From Burkholderia sp. TSV86 (GTDB lineage: Bacteria; Pseudomonadota; Gammaproteobacteria; Burkholderiales; Burkholderiaceae), in the NCBI RefSeq assembly GCF_001522865.1, contig NZ_LOWB01000109.1:1-64000 (forward strand): a stretch of 64,000 nucleotides of DNA, in the 5' to 3' direction. A program made the position numbers and the translations under genes. A model generated the notes under the pieces. That model worked only from the letters and a program-made list of their open reading frames with translations. It ran no database searches and had not been told where the DNA came from. Numbering within the stretch: the first letter of the stretch is position 1; every line of letters starts with the position of its first letter. This document shows, in pieces, positions 21,676 through 30,353 of the stretch.

Positions 21676-22389
21676 TCAGGCGCCGCCCGGCGCCCGCGTA
21701 TAGACACCCGGATCAGCCGACAGCCCGGCCTTCGCATCGCGCGACAACGCATCGACGAGCACCTCGTCGCGCCCGGCTTCAAGCGCTTCGAGCGTCTGCC
21801 GAACGACGTCCTCCGGGCGATTCTTCGACACCCCTTGCGCATTCGCCGCCATGTCGGTGTCGATATAAGCGGAATGCAATGCAACGACCTGCGTATGTTG
21901 CGCGCGCAATTCGTTGCGAATCACGTTCGTCGCCGACCACGCCGCCGCCTTCGAAATACTATAGCCGCCCGTATTGGGCAACCCGAGCCACGCGAGCACC
22001 GACAGCACGTTGACGGTCGCCCCGCCGCCGTTGTCCCGTAATATCGGCGCGAACGCACGGGCAAGCGCCAGCGTTCCGAAGAAATTGGTATCGAGTTGCT
22101 CGCGCAGCGCGACGTCGCCCGTATCGGCAAGAAGCGGGCCTGGGCGGAAAATACCGGCGTTATTGATCAGCAGATTGACGTCACGCAGTTCGCGCGCGGC
22201 CGCGGCGATATCGTCGGCATGTGTGATGTCGAGCTTGACCGGCTGCACGCCGGGCGTCGTCACCTGAGCCGGATTGCGCGCCGCCGCATAAATTTTCTTC
22301 GCGCCCGCCGCCTGCAATCCTTCGACGAACGCTCGACCCAACCCGCGGTTCGAACCCGTCACCAATACGACAGAATTTTGTAGTTTCAT
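21676..22389 (-). CDS. Short-chain dehydrogenase/reductase
   Basis: A 237-residue SDR. The nucleotide-binding motif is TGSNRGLGRAF (10-20), the NNAG motif is LLINNAGIF, the catalytic Ser is in NVLSVLAW, and YSISK carries Tyr/Lys. The start MKLQNSVVLVTG at 22389 has a GAGATGAA ribosome site; a longer upstream frame is Arg/Cys-rich and spurious. It is divergent from a MarR-family regulator across a 284-base gap that contains a palindromic operator candidate. It may therefore belong to the same regulon as the thiolase beyond. The substrate is unknown. Confidence 0.87.
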   Translation of the reverse strand: MKLQNSVVLVTGSNRGLGRAFVEGLQAAGAKKIYAAARNPAQVTTPGVQPVKLDITHADDIAAAARELRDVNLLINNAGIFRPGPLLADTGDVALREQLDTNFFGTLALARAFAPILRDNGGGATVNVLSVLAWLGLPNTGGYSISKAAAWSATNVIRNELRAQHTQVVALHSAYIDTDMAANAQGVSKNRPEDVVRQTLEALEAGRDEVLVDALSRDAKAGLSADPGVYTRAPGGA

Positions 22390-22612
22390 CGGTTCATCTC
22401 GCTGACAAAATAATGATCCGCGCAACCCGCTCCGATCCACCCGGCAGACTGAGCCGGCCGCCCATTCAAACCTGCGCCGCGCGCATCGGTGTCCGGCCCG
22501 GCATCGCACGGCTGGCGATCTTGCCCAGCCCATGCAATCCCGGTTTGTGCGACGCCTGCCGAAGCATCGATCGACGGCTTCGACAATCAATGCAAGCGGC
22601 CGCCATCAATTC

Positions 22613-22625
22613 ATGCATATGCATT
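22613..22625. promoter_or_regulatory. MarR operator candidate at the marR promoter
   Basis: The perfect palindrome ATGCATATGCAT (22613-22624) plus one T matches the thiolase promoter element ATGCATATACATT (23186-23198) at 12 of 13 positions. It lies 49 bases before the marR ATG, about where a -35 box would be relative to TATAGT at 22639-22644. Confidence 0.5.
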
Positions 22626-22673
22626 GCGCACAATAGAATATAGTATGGACTGCTTACCCTGAAGGACGCTAGC

Positions 22674-23105
22674 ATGAGCGACGCCCCAATGAGACTTGCG
22701 TGCCACTGCGGCACATTACGCCAAGCCACGCGTGCGATCACATCGTTGTACGATGCGCACCTCGCGAAGCACGGGATACGCGTCACGCAATTCACGATCC
22801 TCGCCTCACTATATAGCCGCGACGCGATGCCGACAGGCGAGATCGCGACACGCCTGCTGCTCGATCAAACCACGCTGAGCCGCACGCTCGCCACGCTGCA
22901 ATCCCGGCAGCTCGTGCGCGTCGAGCCTGGCGATGATCAACGCATGCGCCTCTGGAGCCTCACGCCCAAAGGCGCCGCATTGCTGAAGGCATCCCGCGCC
23001 GATTGGGAACTGGCCCAAAACGAGGTATACCGCCGCATCGGCAAACGCAACATGCAGGCACTCGACGCCGAGATTTACGCACTCGCCGAAGCACTGGCGA
23101 ACTGA
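22674..23105 (+). CDS. MarR family transcriptional regulator
   Basis: A 143-residue winged-helix regulator. Its core covers VTQFTILASLYSRDAMPTGEIATRLLLDQTTLSRTLATLQSRQLV (about 38-82, helix-turn-helix) and the beta wing with GDDQRMRLWSLTPKG (the DxR signature). The N-terminal and C-terminal helices form the dimer. The Cys-containing CHCGTL near residue 10 could be a redox or metal-sensing site, but that is a guess. GAAGGA lies 7 bases before the ATG. Related palindromes in its own and the downstream thiolase promoter suggest it controls both. Confidence 0.9.
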   Translation: MSDAPMRLACHCGTLRQATRAITSLYDAHLAKHGIRVTQFTILASLYSRDAMPTGEIATRLLLDQTTLSRTLATLQSRQLVRVEPGDDQRMRLWSLTPKGAALLKASRADWELAQNEVYRRIGKRNMQALDAEIYALAEALAN

Positions 23106-23179
23106 GCCTCGCCGCCCGACCAGCCGCCCGCCGGCAGCAGCCGGTTGCCGCTGCTTTGCACCGGCAGCGTCTCGGCCCA

Positions 23180-23198
23180 TAATATATGCATATACATT
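23180..23198. promoter_or_regulatory. MarR operator candidate at the thiolase promoter
   Basis: The perfect palindrome TATATGCATATA (23183-23194) sits inside an AT-rich block. ATGCATATACATT within it matches the marR promoter element at 12 of 13 bases. It overlaps a possible -10 TAATAT (23180-23185) and lies 40 bases before the thiolase ATG. Confidence 0.5.
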
Positions 23199-23237
23199 TA
23201 AATGCCACGCCGTTTTTTCCCTCGCATGGAGCACATC

Positions 23238-24419
23238 ATGTCTACCGATCCGATCGTGATTCTTTCCGCAGCCCGCACGCCTGTTGGCCGCTATCTGGGC
23301 AATCTGTCTTCAAAGAGCGCGCCTGAACTCGGCTCGACGGCGATTCGCGCCGCTCTCGAGCGTGCGTCGGTCGATCCGTCCAGCATCGACGAAGCGTATG
23401 TCGGCTGCGTGCTGTCCGCAGGGCTCGGCCAGGCGCCCGCGCGCCAAGCGGTGCTCGGCGCGGGGCTGCCGCGCTCGGTGCCGGCCGTGACGATCAACAA
23501 GGTGTGCGGCTCCGGCATGCAGGCGATCCGTTATGCGTATGACGCACTATCGAACGGCAGCGCGGAACTCGTCGTCGCGGGCGGGATGGAAAGCATGTCG
23601 AACGCGCCCTATCTGGCGTTGAAGGCACGCACCGGCTACCGTTCCGGCCACGCGACGTTCTACGACCACGCGGCGCTAGACGGCCTCGAGGATGCATATG
23701 AGCACCGCGCGATGGGCGAGTTCGGCGAGCAATGCGCGGCGCATTACGAGTTTTCGCGCGCCGCGCAGGACGCCTATGCAACCGAATCGCTGCAATGGGC
23801 GCAACGCGCGCAAAGCGAGGGCCGCTTCGACTGGGAAATCGCCCCCGTTAACGTGACGACCAAGCAGGGCGTCGTGTCGATCGCCGCGGACGAGCAGCCG
23901 CAAACGGTCGACGCCGCGAAGATCCCGAAGCTCAAGCCGTCGTTCAGCGCTGACGGCACGATCACGCCGGCCAGCTCCAGCCCGCTGTCGGACGGCGCAG
24001 CCGCCGTCGTGCTGACGCGCGAATCCGTCGCAAAACGGCTCGGCAAGCAGCCGATCGCCGTCATCCACGCGCACAGCGTCCATGCCCAGGACCCCGAATG
24101 GTTTACGACCGCGCCGATCGGCGCGCTGAAGAAACTATTCGCGCGCACCGGCTGGCACCCGCGCGACGTCGACTACTACGAAATCAACGAAGCGTTCGCA
24201 GTCGTGCCAATGGCGGTGATGCGCGAGTTCGACGTCGCCCGAGAGCGTGTGAACGCGCATGGCGGCGCGTGCGCGATCGGCCACCCGATCGGCGCATCGG
24301 GCGCGCGGATCGTCGTCACGCTGCTCGGCGTGCTGCGCGCGAACGGCGCGAAGCGCGGCGTCGCTGGCATCTGCATCGGCGGCGGCGAAGCCACGGCGCT
24401 CGCCATCGAGCTGGTATAA
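23238..24419 (+). CDS. Acetyl-CoA acetyltransferase (thiolase)
   Basis: A complete thiolase of 393 residues. The acyl-accepting cysteine is Cys90 in NKVCGSGMQA. The GGMESMSNAPY block is present, the His site is in EINEAFAV, and the C-terminal catalytic Cys is in CIGGGEATA after NAHGGACAIGHPIGASGAR. It condenses two acetyl-CoA or cleaves acetoacetyl-CoA in the cytoplasm, feeding PHB synthesis or short-chain degradation. The ATG at 23238 has GGAG 6 bases upstream; an in-frame ATG 12 bases earlier is possible. MarR control is inferred from the promoter palindrome. A second thiolase lies at 30.3 kb. Confidence 0.92.
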   Translation: MSTDPIVILSAARTPVGRYLGNLSSKSAPELGSTAIRAALERASVDPSSIDEAYVGCVLSAGLGQAPARQAVLGAGLPRSVPAVTINKVCGSGMQAIRYAYDALSNGSAELVVAGGMESMSNAPYLALKARTGYRSGHATFYDHAALDGLEDAYEHRAMGEFGEQCAAHYEFSRAAQDAYATESLQWAQRAQSEGRFDWEIAPVNVTTKQGVVSIAADEQPQTVDAAKIPKLKPSFSADGTITPASSSPLSDGAAAVVLTRESVAKRLGKQPIAVIHAHSVHAQDPEWFTTAPIGALKKLFARTGWHPRDVDYYEINEAFAVVPMAVMREFDVARERVNAHGGACAIGHPIGASGARIVVTLLGVLRANGAKRGVAGICIGGGEATALAIELV

Positions 24420-24604
24420 CCGGCAAAGCGCCGCTGCCTCGAAAATGCGCGGCGCAATAGCGCCGATTCCAACGTTGAGGCAGCGTCGCGTTCCGTCGCC
24501 GATTAACGGTCGGCGCATATTGAAGGTATGCTATCCCGCTGGCATAAGGCCGCCCGCGATACTCCCGCGCGCGGCCACCAGAATCATGTCATCCGGGAGA
24601 TCTC

Positions 24605-26200
24605 ATGCGCTTCATGCTGTTCGCCGCGGCGCTCGCCGCCGTCACCGCCGCCGCCCCTGCCGTTGTCGCTGCGAAACCGTTGACGGTCTGCACGGAATCC
24701 AGCCCCGACGGTTTCGATGTCGTCCAATACAATTCGCTCGTCACCACCAATGCGTCAGCGGACGTGATTTTCAACACGCTGGTTTCGTATGACGAAGCCA
24801 CGAAGAAGGTGATACCCGCGCTCGCCACCCAGTGGGACGTCAGCGCCGACGGCTTGGTCTATACGTTCCACTTGCGGCCGAATGTCGCATTTCAAACGAC
24901 CGATTACTTCAAGCCAACCCGTGCGCTATCGGCTGACGATGTCGTCTTCACGTTCAGCCGGATGCTCGACGATGCGAATCCGTGGCACAAGGTCGCGGGT
25001 GCGAGCGGCTTTCCGCATGCGCAGTCGATGGGGCTTGCGAAGCTCGTGAAAGCCGTGACGAAGGTCAACGATTCGGCCGTGAAGTTCGAACTCAACGAAC
25101 CGAACGCCACGTTCCTGTCGATTCTGACGATGGGTTTCGCGTCGATCTATTCGGCCGAATACGCGGACCAATTGCTGAAGGCGGGCAAGCAAGCCGATCT
25201 GAACGCGAAACCGGTCGGCACGGGCCCATTCGTGCTGAAAAGCTATACGAAGGACGCGGTGATCCGTTACGACGCGAATCCGTCGTACTGGGGGCAAAAG
25301 CCGAAAAGCGAGCGCCTGATCTATGCGATCACCCCGGACCCGTCCGTGCGCGCGCAAAAAGTGAAGGCGGGCGAATGCCAGATCGCGCTGTCGCCGAAAC
25401 CGCAGGACGTCGCGGCGGCAAAGGGCGACAAGGCGCTCGCGGTCGCCGGGACCCCCGCGTTCATGACGGCGTTCGTCGCGCTCAACACGCAGAAAAAGCC
25501 GCTCGACAACGCGAAGGTGCGCGAAGCGCTGAATCTCGCGTTCGACCGCGCGACCTACCTGAAGGTGGTATTCGACAACACCGCGACGCCCGCGACCAAC
25601 CCGTACCCGCCTAACACCTGGAGCTATGCGAAATCGATCGCGCCGTACCCGCACGATCCGGCCAAGGCGAAGCAATTGCTTGCGGCGGCGGGATTGCCGA
25701 ACGGTTTTTCGACGACGATCTGGGTGCGCCCGACAGGCAGCGTGCTGAACCCGAATCCGAAAGCGGGCGCGGAATTGCTACAGGCCGATCTGGCGAAGAT
25801 CGGCGTGAAGGCCGACGTGAAGGTAGTCGAATGGGGCGAGTTGATCAAACAGGCGAAGCTCGGCCAGCACGATCTGCTCTTCATGGGCTTTGCCGGCGAT
25901 AACGGCGATCCGGACAACATTCTCACGCCGCAATTCAGTTGCAATTCGGTGAAGTCGGGGCTCAATTTCGCCCGCTACTGCGACCCGAAACTCGACAAGC
26001 TGATCACCGACGGCAAGACCACCGCCGATCAAGGCAAGCGCGCGAAGCTGTATGAAGCCGCGCAGAAGATCATCCATGACGAGGCGCTGTGGATTCCGCT
26101 CGGCTATCCGAGCGCCGCGGCAATCACGCGCGCGAACGTCACCGGCTATCGCGTAAGCCCGTTCGGGCGGCAGCATTTCGATACGGTGTCGGTGCCGTAA
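24605..26200 (+). CDS. ABC transporter peptide-binding protein (DppA-like)
   Basis: A 531-residue family 5 extracellular solute-binding protein. The signal peptide covers 1-23 (ending VVAAKP). The SBP_bac_5 core has conserved LTVCTESSPDGFDV at the N-terminus of the mature protein, GTGPFVLKSY and YDANPSYWG. The C-terminal lobe has HDLLFMGFAGDNGDPDN, resembling dipeptide-binding DppA. It captures peptides in the periplasm for an ABC permease. No permease or ATPase genes lie beside it in the window, so it is an orphan here. GGGAGA sits 4 bases before the ATG. Confidence 0.9.
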   Translation: MRFMLFAAALAAVTAAAPAVVAAKPLTVCTESSPDGFDVVQYNSLVTTNASADVIFNTLVSYDEATKKVIPALATQWDVSADGLVYTFHLRPNVAFQTTDYFKPTRALSADDVVFTFSRMLDDANPWHKVAGASGFPHAQSMGLAKLVKAVTKVNDSAVKFELNEPNATFLSILTMGFASIYSAEYADQLLKAGKQADLNAKPVGTGPFVLKSYTKDAVIRYDANPSYWGQKPKSERLIYAITPDPSVRAQKVKAGECQIALSPKPQDVAAAKGDKALAVAGTPAFMTAFVALNTQKKPLDNAKVREALNLAFDRATYLKVVFDNTATPATNPYPPNTWSYAKSIAPYPHDPAKAKQLLAAAGLPNGFSTTIWVRPTGSVLNPNPKAGAELLQADLAKIGVKADVKVVEWGELIKQAKLGQHDLLFMGFAGDNGDPDNILTPQFSCNSVKSGLNFARYCDPKLDKLITDGKTTADQGKRAKLYEAAQKIIHDEALWIPLGYPSAAAITRANVTGYRVSPFGRQHFDTVSVP

Positions 26201-26273
26201 CACTCGGCGGGCGCTCGACGCGAGCGGCCGATGCCGGCCGCTGCGCCGTGCCGCGGCCGTCTGCCGCTTCGCG

Positions 26274-27362
26274 CTACGCCGCCTCGCGCGCAGTGGCCGC
26301 ATAGCGGATCACGCCATCCTGCCCCGTCTCGCGCGTCAACTCGCCAGCAAGCCACAGCAGATTCAGATGCGCGATCACCTCGCCGAGCGCGAAAGTCATC
26401 TGATGAACGTCGAGCGCGCGCCGGAACATGATCGGCACGATATCGGCCGCGCTCATCGGCCGCGCGGCGCACGCATCGCGCACTTCCGCGAGCCGCGCGT
26501 CGTGATGCGCACGCAATTGCGCGATCCGTGTATGCAGCCCGCGAAACGGCTTGCCGTGCGACGGTAATGTGAGCGTATCGGCGGCCATCGTCTCGTAGCG
26601 GCCGAGCGATTCCAGATACAGCGCGAGCGGATTGCCCTCCGGCTCGAGATCGAACACCGACACGTTCGTCGAGATCCGCGGCAACACCATGTCGCCGGAA
26701 ATCAGCACGCCGGCCGCCGCGCAGTGAAGCGCGCAATGCTCTGGAGAATGACCGAACCCGGTGACGACCTGCCATTGGCGGCCGCCGATCGCGATGACAT
26801 CGCCTTCGCGCAGCCGCCGGTAGCGCGACGGCACGGCTGGCACGAGATCCGAATAATAGTTGCCGCGCTTTCTGAGCTTGCCGAGCGTATCGGCGTCCGT
26901 CACGCCGTTGCGCGCGAAATGCTCGGCCGCGCCTTCGCCGCCGGCGTTCGAGCCATTGCCGGCCGCCATCAGGCTTCCGAACAGATATTCGCCCGCCGTC
27001 ATCCACAGCCGCACGTTCCAGCGTGCACGCTCGCCGCCGTTGCACAGCCAGCTCGCGAGCCCGAAATGGTCGGGGTGGCAATGCGTGACGATTACGCGCA
27101 GCACGGGCAGGCCATCCAGATGCGTATCGAAAATCCGCTCCCAATGCGCCCGGATCTCAGCCGACGCGATTCCGCAATCGACGACCGTCCAGCCCGCTTG
27201 TCCGTTAATTTCATCGCGCAGCAGCCACAGATTGATGTGATCGAGCGCGAACGGCAACGGCATGCGCAGCCAGCGCACCCCCGGCGCGACTTCGACGAAG
27301 CCGCCCGGCTCCGGCAGCGTGTCGGCGAACGGGTAATCGAGTTGGTTTTCCAGTGCATTCAT
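26274..27362 (-). CDS. MBL-fold metallo-hydrolase
   Basis: A 362-residue metallo-beta-lactamase-fold enzyme. The dinuclear metal motif THCHPDH is at about 93-99. Further ligands are visible in GFGHSPEHC and in SGDMVLP (bridging Asp), with a late His in TLPSHGKP. The C-terminal about 90 residues form a helical extension (LRAHHDARLAEV ... LNLLWLAGELTRETG) similar to hydroxyacyl-thioester hydrolase-like members. The substrate is not known. The gene is divergent from aceK. Its leader contains three 9-base repeats that overlap the ribosome-binding position. Confidence 0.87.
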   Translation of the reverse strand: MNALENQLDYPFADTLPEPGGFVEVAPGVRWLRMPLPFALDHINLWLLRDEINGQAGWTVVDCGIASAEIRAHWERIFDTHLDGLPVLRVIVTHCHPDHFGLASWLCNGGERARWNVRLWMTAGEYLFGSLMAAGNGSNAGGEGAAEHFARNGVTDADTLGKLRKRGNYYSDLVPAVPSRYRRLREGDVIAIGGRQWQVVTGFGHSPEHCALHCAAAGVLISGDMVLPRISTNVSVFDLEPEGNPLALYLESLGRYETMAADTLTLPSHGKPFRGLHTRIAQLRAHHDARLAEVRDACAARPMSAADIVPIMFRRALDVHQMTFALGEVIAHLNLLWLAGELTRETGQDGVIRYAATAREAA

Positions 27363-27369
27363 CGGGGAC

Positions 27370-27396
27370 GTCTCTTGAGTCTCTTAAGTCTCTTGG
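27370..27396 (-). repeat. Three 9-bp tandem repeats in the MBL gene leader
   Basis: On the plus strand GTCTCTTGA, GTCTCTTAA and GTCTCTTGG follow each other without gap. Read on the gene's own strand this gives AAGAGAC three times at 9-base spacing, the nearest copy about 8 bases from the ATG where a Shine-Dalgarno would sit. Confidence 0.6.
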
Positions 27397-27709
27397 TGTT
27401 GCCGTCGAGGCGGGCCGCTGACCGCGCCGGAATCGATTCTATCGCTCATCCGTGCGGACAGGGCTGGTGACGCGGCGCCGCACACGCATTTCGCCGGTTT
27501 TGAACCGGCCTCGGACCTACTTAGCATCCCCAAAAAATCCCGCCACGATCCCGTGCGTAGCCCGAACGTTGCGTGAAATTCGCCGAAACATAGGCTCGCC
27601 GCGCCGCGCCGCCGGCGCGCGAGCCGCACCGATTCACCGCCGCACCGGATGAAGCGCGCGTTGCGGGCGCTAAAATGGCGTGAGCTTCCCGTCAGTGAGC
27701 CCGCGCACG
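27397..27709. other. aceK / MBL divergent intergenic region
   Basis: No supported gene. A TAAAAT (27671-27676) in the context GCGCTAAAATGGCG, 34 bases before the aceK ATG, is a plausible -10 box but lacks a convincing -35. The rest is GC-rich with shadow frames only. Confidence 0.4.
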
Positions 27710-29527
27710 ATGAATCATTTTCCCAAACTGCTGTCCTCGCAGATCGGCTTCGACGTCGCACAGACGATCCTGGAGAATTTCGATCGCCACTATCAAATCT
27801 TCCGCGAAGCAGCGATCGCCGCGAAGAATCTGTTCGAGCGCGCCGACTGGCACGGGCTGCAGCGGCTCGCACGCGAGCGCATCACGTCGTATGACGACCG
27901 CGTGCGCGAATGCGTCGAGCTGCTCGAGGACGAATACGACGCCGAAAACATCGACGACGACATCTGGCAGCAAATCAAGCTGCACTATATCGGTCTGCTC
28001 ACGTCTCACCGGCAGCCCGAATGCGCGGAGACGTTCTTCAATTCGGTGTGCTGCAAGATTCTGCATCGCTCGTACTTCAACAACGATTTCATCTTCGTAC
28101 GCCCGGCGATCTCGACCGAATACATCGAGAACGACGAGCCGGCCGCGAAGCCGACCTATCGCGCGTACTACCCCGGCAGCGAAGGGCTTGCGGCAACGCT
28201 GACGCGGGTGGTCACGAATTTCCAGCTCAACCTGCCGTTCGACGATCTCGAGCGCGACATCGGCTGCGTGATGCAAGCGGTGCAGGACGAGTTCGGCACG
28301 TTCGACGAAGCGGTGAATTTCCAGATTCACGTGCTGTCGTCGCTGTTTTTCCGCAACAAGAGCGCGTACTTCATCGGCCGCATCATCAACGGCGACCGCG
28401 TGCTGCCTTTTTGCGTGCCGATCCGCCATGCGCGGCCGGGCTATCTCGCGCTCGACACGGTGCTGCTGCGGCGCGACCAGTTGAAGATCGTGTTCGGCTT
28501 CGCGCATTCGTATTTCCTCGTCGACATGAACGTGCCGAGCGCGTATGTGCAATTCCTGCGCACGGTGATGCCAGGCAAGCCGAAGGCGGAAATCTACACG
28601 TCGGTCGGCTTGCAGAAGCAGGGCAAGAACCTGTTCTATCGCGATCTGCTGCACCACCTGTCGCATTCGAGCGACCGCTTCATCGTCGCGCCCGGCATAC
28701 GCGGGCTCGTGATGCTGGTGTTTACGCTGCCGTCGTTTCCCTATGTGTTCAAGGTCATCAAGGATCACTTCCCGCCGCCGAAGGAAACCACGCGCGCGCA
28801 AATCATGGAGAAGTATCAGCTCGTGAAGCGCCACGATCGTCTCGGGCGCATGGCCGACACGCTCGAATATTCGAGCGTGGCGCTGCCGCTCGCGCGCCTG
28901 GACGACGCGCTCGTGCGCGAACTCGAAAAAGAAGCGCCGTCGCTGCTCGAATACGAAGGCGGCAATCTCGTGATCAAGCATTTGTATATCGAGCGCCGGA
29001 TGGTGCCGCTCAACCTCTATCTGCAAAACGGCAGCGACGCGCAGGTCGAGCATGGCGTGCGCGAATACGGCAACGCGGTAAAGGAGCTGATCCAGGCGAA
29101 CATCTTCCCCGGCGACATGCTGTACAAGAATTTCGGCGTCACGCGCCACGGCCGCGTGGTGTTCTACGATTACGACGAGATCGAGTATCTGACCGACTGC
29201 AACGTGCGCCGCGTGCCGCCGCCGCGCAACGAAGAGGACGAACTGTCCGGCGAGCCGTGGTATTCGATTGGCCCGCATGACATCTTCCCCGAAACCTACG
29301 CGCCGTTCCTGCTCGGCGATCCACGCGTGCGCGAGAACTTCCTCAAGCATCACGCGGATTTCTTCGATCCCAAGCTCTGGCAGGACAGCAAGGACCGCCT
29401 GCTGAACGGCGAGTTGCCCGACTTCTATCCATACGAGCCGGCGCTGCGCTTTCGCATCCGTTATCCGGAGCGCTTCGCGGACCGCGACGCGCCACGGGAC
29501 GACACCGGCGGCCGGCGCGCCGCCTGA
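27710..29527 (+). CDS. aceK: Isocitrate dehydrogenase kinase/phosphatase
   Basis: A 605-residue bifunctional enzyme that phosphorylates and dephosphorylates isocitrate dehydrogenase, so setting flux between the TCA cycle and the glyoxylate shunt. Length and sequence fit AceK throughout. The regulatory domain (1 to about 310) includes [19 protein letters not shown]. The kinase-type domain has [22 protein letters not shown] (nucleotide loop and Lys), the catalytic region [14 protein letters not shown], and the metal-binding [11 protein letters not shown] 27710 starts the conserved region; a GTG 30 bases upstream is less likely. Glyoxylate enzymes aceA/aceB are not in the window. Confidence 0.95.
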   Translation: MNHFPKLLSSQIGFDVAQTILENFDRHYQIFREAAIAAKNLFERADWHGLQRLARERITSYDDRVRECVELLEDEYDAENIDDDIWQQIKLHYIGLLTSHRQPECAETFFNSVCCKILHRSYFNNDFIFVRPAISTEYIENDEPAAKPTYRAYYPGSEGLAATLTRVVTNFQLNLPFDDLERDIGCVMQAVQDEFGTFDEAVNFQIHVLSSLFFRNKSAYFIGRIINGDRVLPFCVPIRHARPGYLALDTVLLRRDQLKIVFGFAHSYFLVDMNVPSAYVQFLRTVMPGKPKAEIYTSVGLQKQGKNLFYRDLLHHLSHSSDRFIVAPGIRGLVMLVFTLPSFPYVFKVIKDHFPPPKETTRAQIMEKYQLVKRHDRLGRMADTLEYSSVALPLARLDDALVRELEKEAPSLLEYEGGNLVIKHLYIERRMVPLNLYLQNGSDAQVEHGVREYGNAVKELIQANIFPGDMLYKNFGVTRHGRVVFYDYDEIEYLTDCNVRRVPPPRNEEDELSGEPWYSIGPHDIFPETYAPFLLGDPRVRENFLKHHADFFDPKLWQDSKDRLLNGELPDFYPYEPALRFRIRYPERFADRDAPRDDTGGRRAA

Positions 29528-29582
29528 ACCGCGCGCGTCGCGCCGGCTGTCACACTTGGCTATCCGACATAAAGCAACGACG

Positions 29583-30353
29583 ATGAACACGAACGATCAT
29601 CCGCTCTCCCATCTGTTCGACAACAACGATGCGTGGGTCAAGCGCAAGCTCGCGGACGACCCGCAATACTTCTCGCGCCTCGCCGATCAGCAAGCGCCGG
29701 AATATCTATGGATCGGCTGCTCGGATTCACGCGTGCCCGCGAATCAGATCATCGGCTTGCCGCCCGGCGAGGTCTTCGTTCATCGCAACATCGCCAATGT
29801 CGTCGTGCATACCGATTTGAACTGTCTGTCGGTGATCCAGTTCGCGGTGGATCTGCTGCGCGTGAAGCACATCATGGTGGTCGGCCACTACGGCTGCTCG
29901 GGCGTGAACGCGGCGCTGCACAACCGCCGCGTCGGCCTCGCCGACAACTGGCTGCATCACGTGCAGGACGTGCGCGAGAAGCACGCGGCACTGCTCGACG
30001 AATGGCCGCTCGGCGAAACGCGCTACCGGCGCCTGATCGAATTGAACGCCATCGAGCAAGTCGTCAATGTGTGCCGCACGACGATCGTCAACGACGCGTG
30101 GGCGCGCGGCCAGCCACTCACCGTGCATGCGCTCGTGTACGGCGTGCACGACGGCCGCATGCGCGATCTCGGCATGGCGGTGTCGGAGCCGGATGTGCTC
30201 GCGCCAATGTATCGGCGCGCGGTCGACGCGCTATCGGCAAAACAGGCGCTTTCGGCAGACAATGACATCGTGGCGGCCGACGCGGCGCAACTCGCCGAAG
30301 CCACCGAACTCATCGCAAAAACCATCAAGGAGACAAATCATGGCGGCTGTTGA
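29583..30353 (+). CDS. can: Beta-class carbonic anhydrase
   Basis: A 256-residue enzyme interconverting CO2 and bicarbonate in the cytoplasm. Zinc ligands are Cys46, His102 and Cys105 (motifs IGCSDSRVP and VGHYGCSG). Asp48 and Arg50 form the conserved dyad. The length is a little above E. coli Can because of an Ala-rich C-terminal tail. The ATG at 29583 is chosen since the conserved N-terminus (HLFDNNDAWVK) follows directly. Its last 14 bases overlap the start of the following thiolase, so the two are co-translated. It lies 55 bases after aceK. Confidence 0.94.
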   Translation: MNTNDHPLSHLFDNNDAWVKRKLADDPQYFSRLADQQAPEYLWIGCSDSRVPANQIIGLPPGEVFVHRNIANVVVHTDLNCLSVIQFAVDLLRVKHIMVVGHYGCSGVNAALHNRRVGLADNWLHHVQDVREKHAALLDEWPLGETRYRRLIELNAIEQVVNVCRTTIVNDAWARGQPLTVHALVYGVHDGRMRDLGMAVSEPDVLAPMYRRAVDALSAKQALSADNDIVAADAAQLAEATELIAKTIKETNHGGC

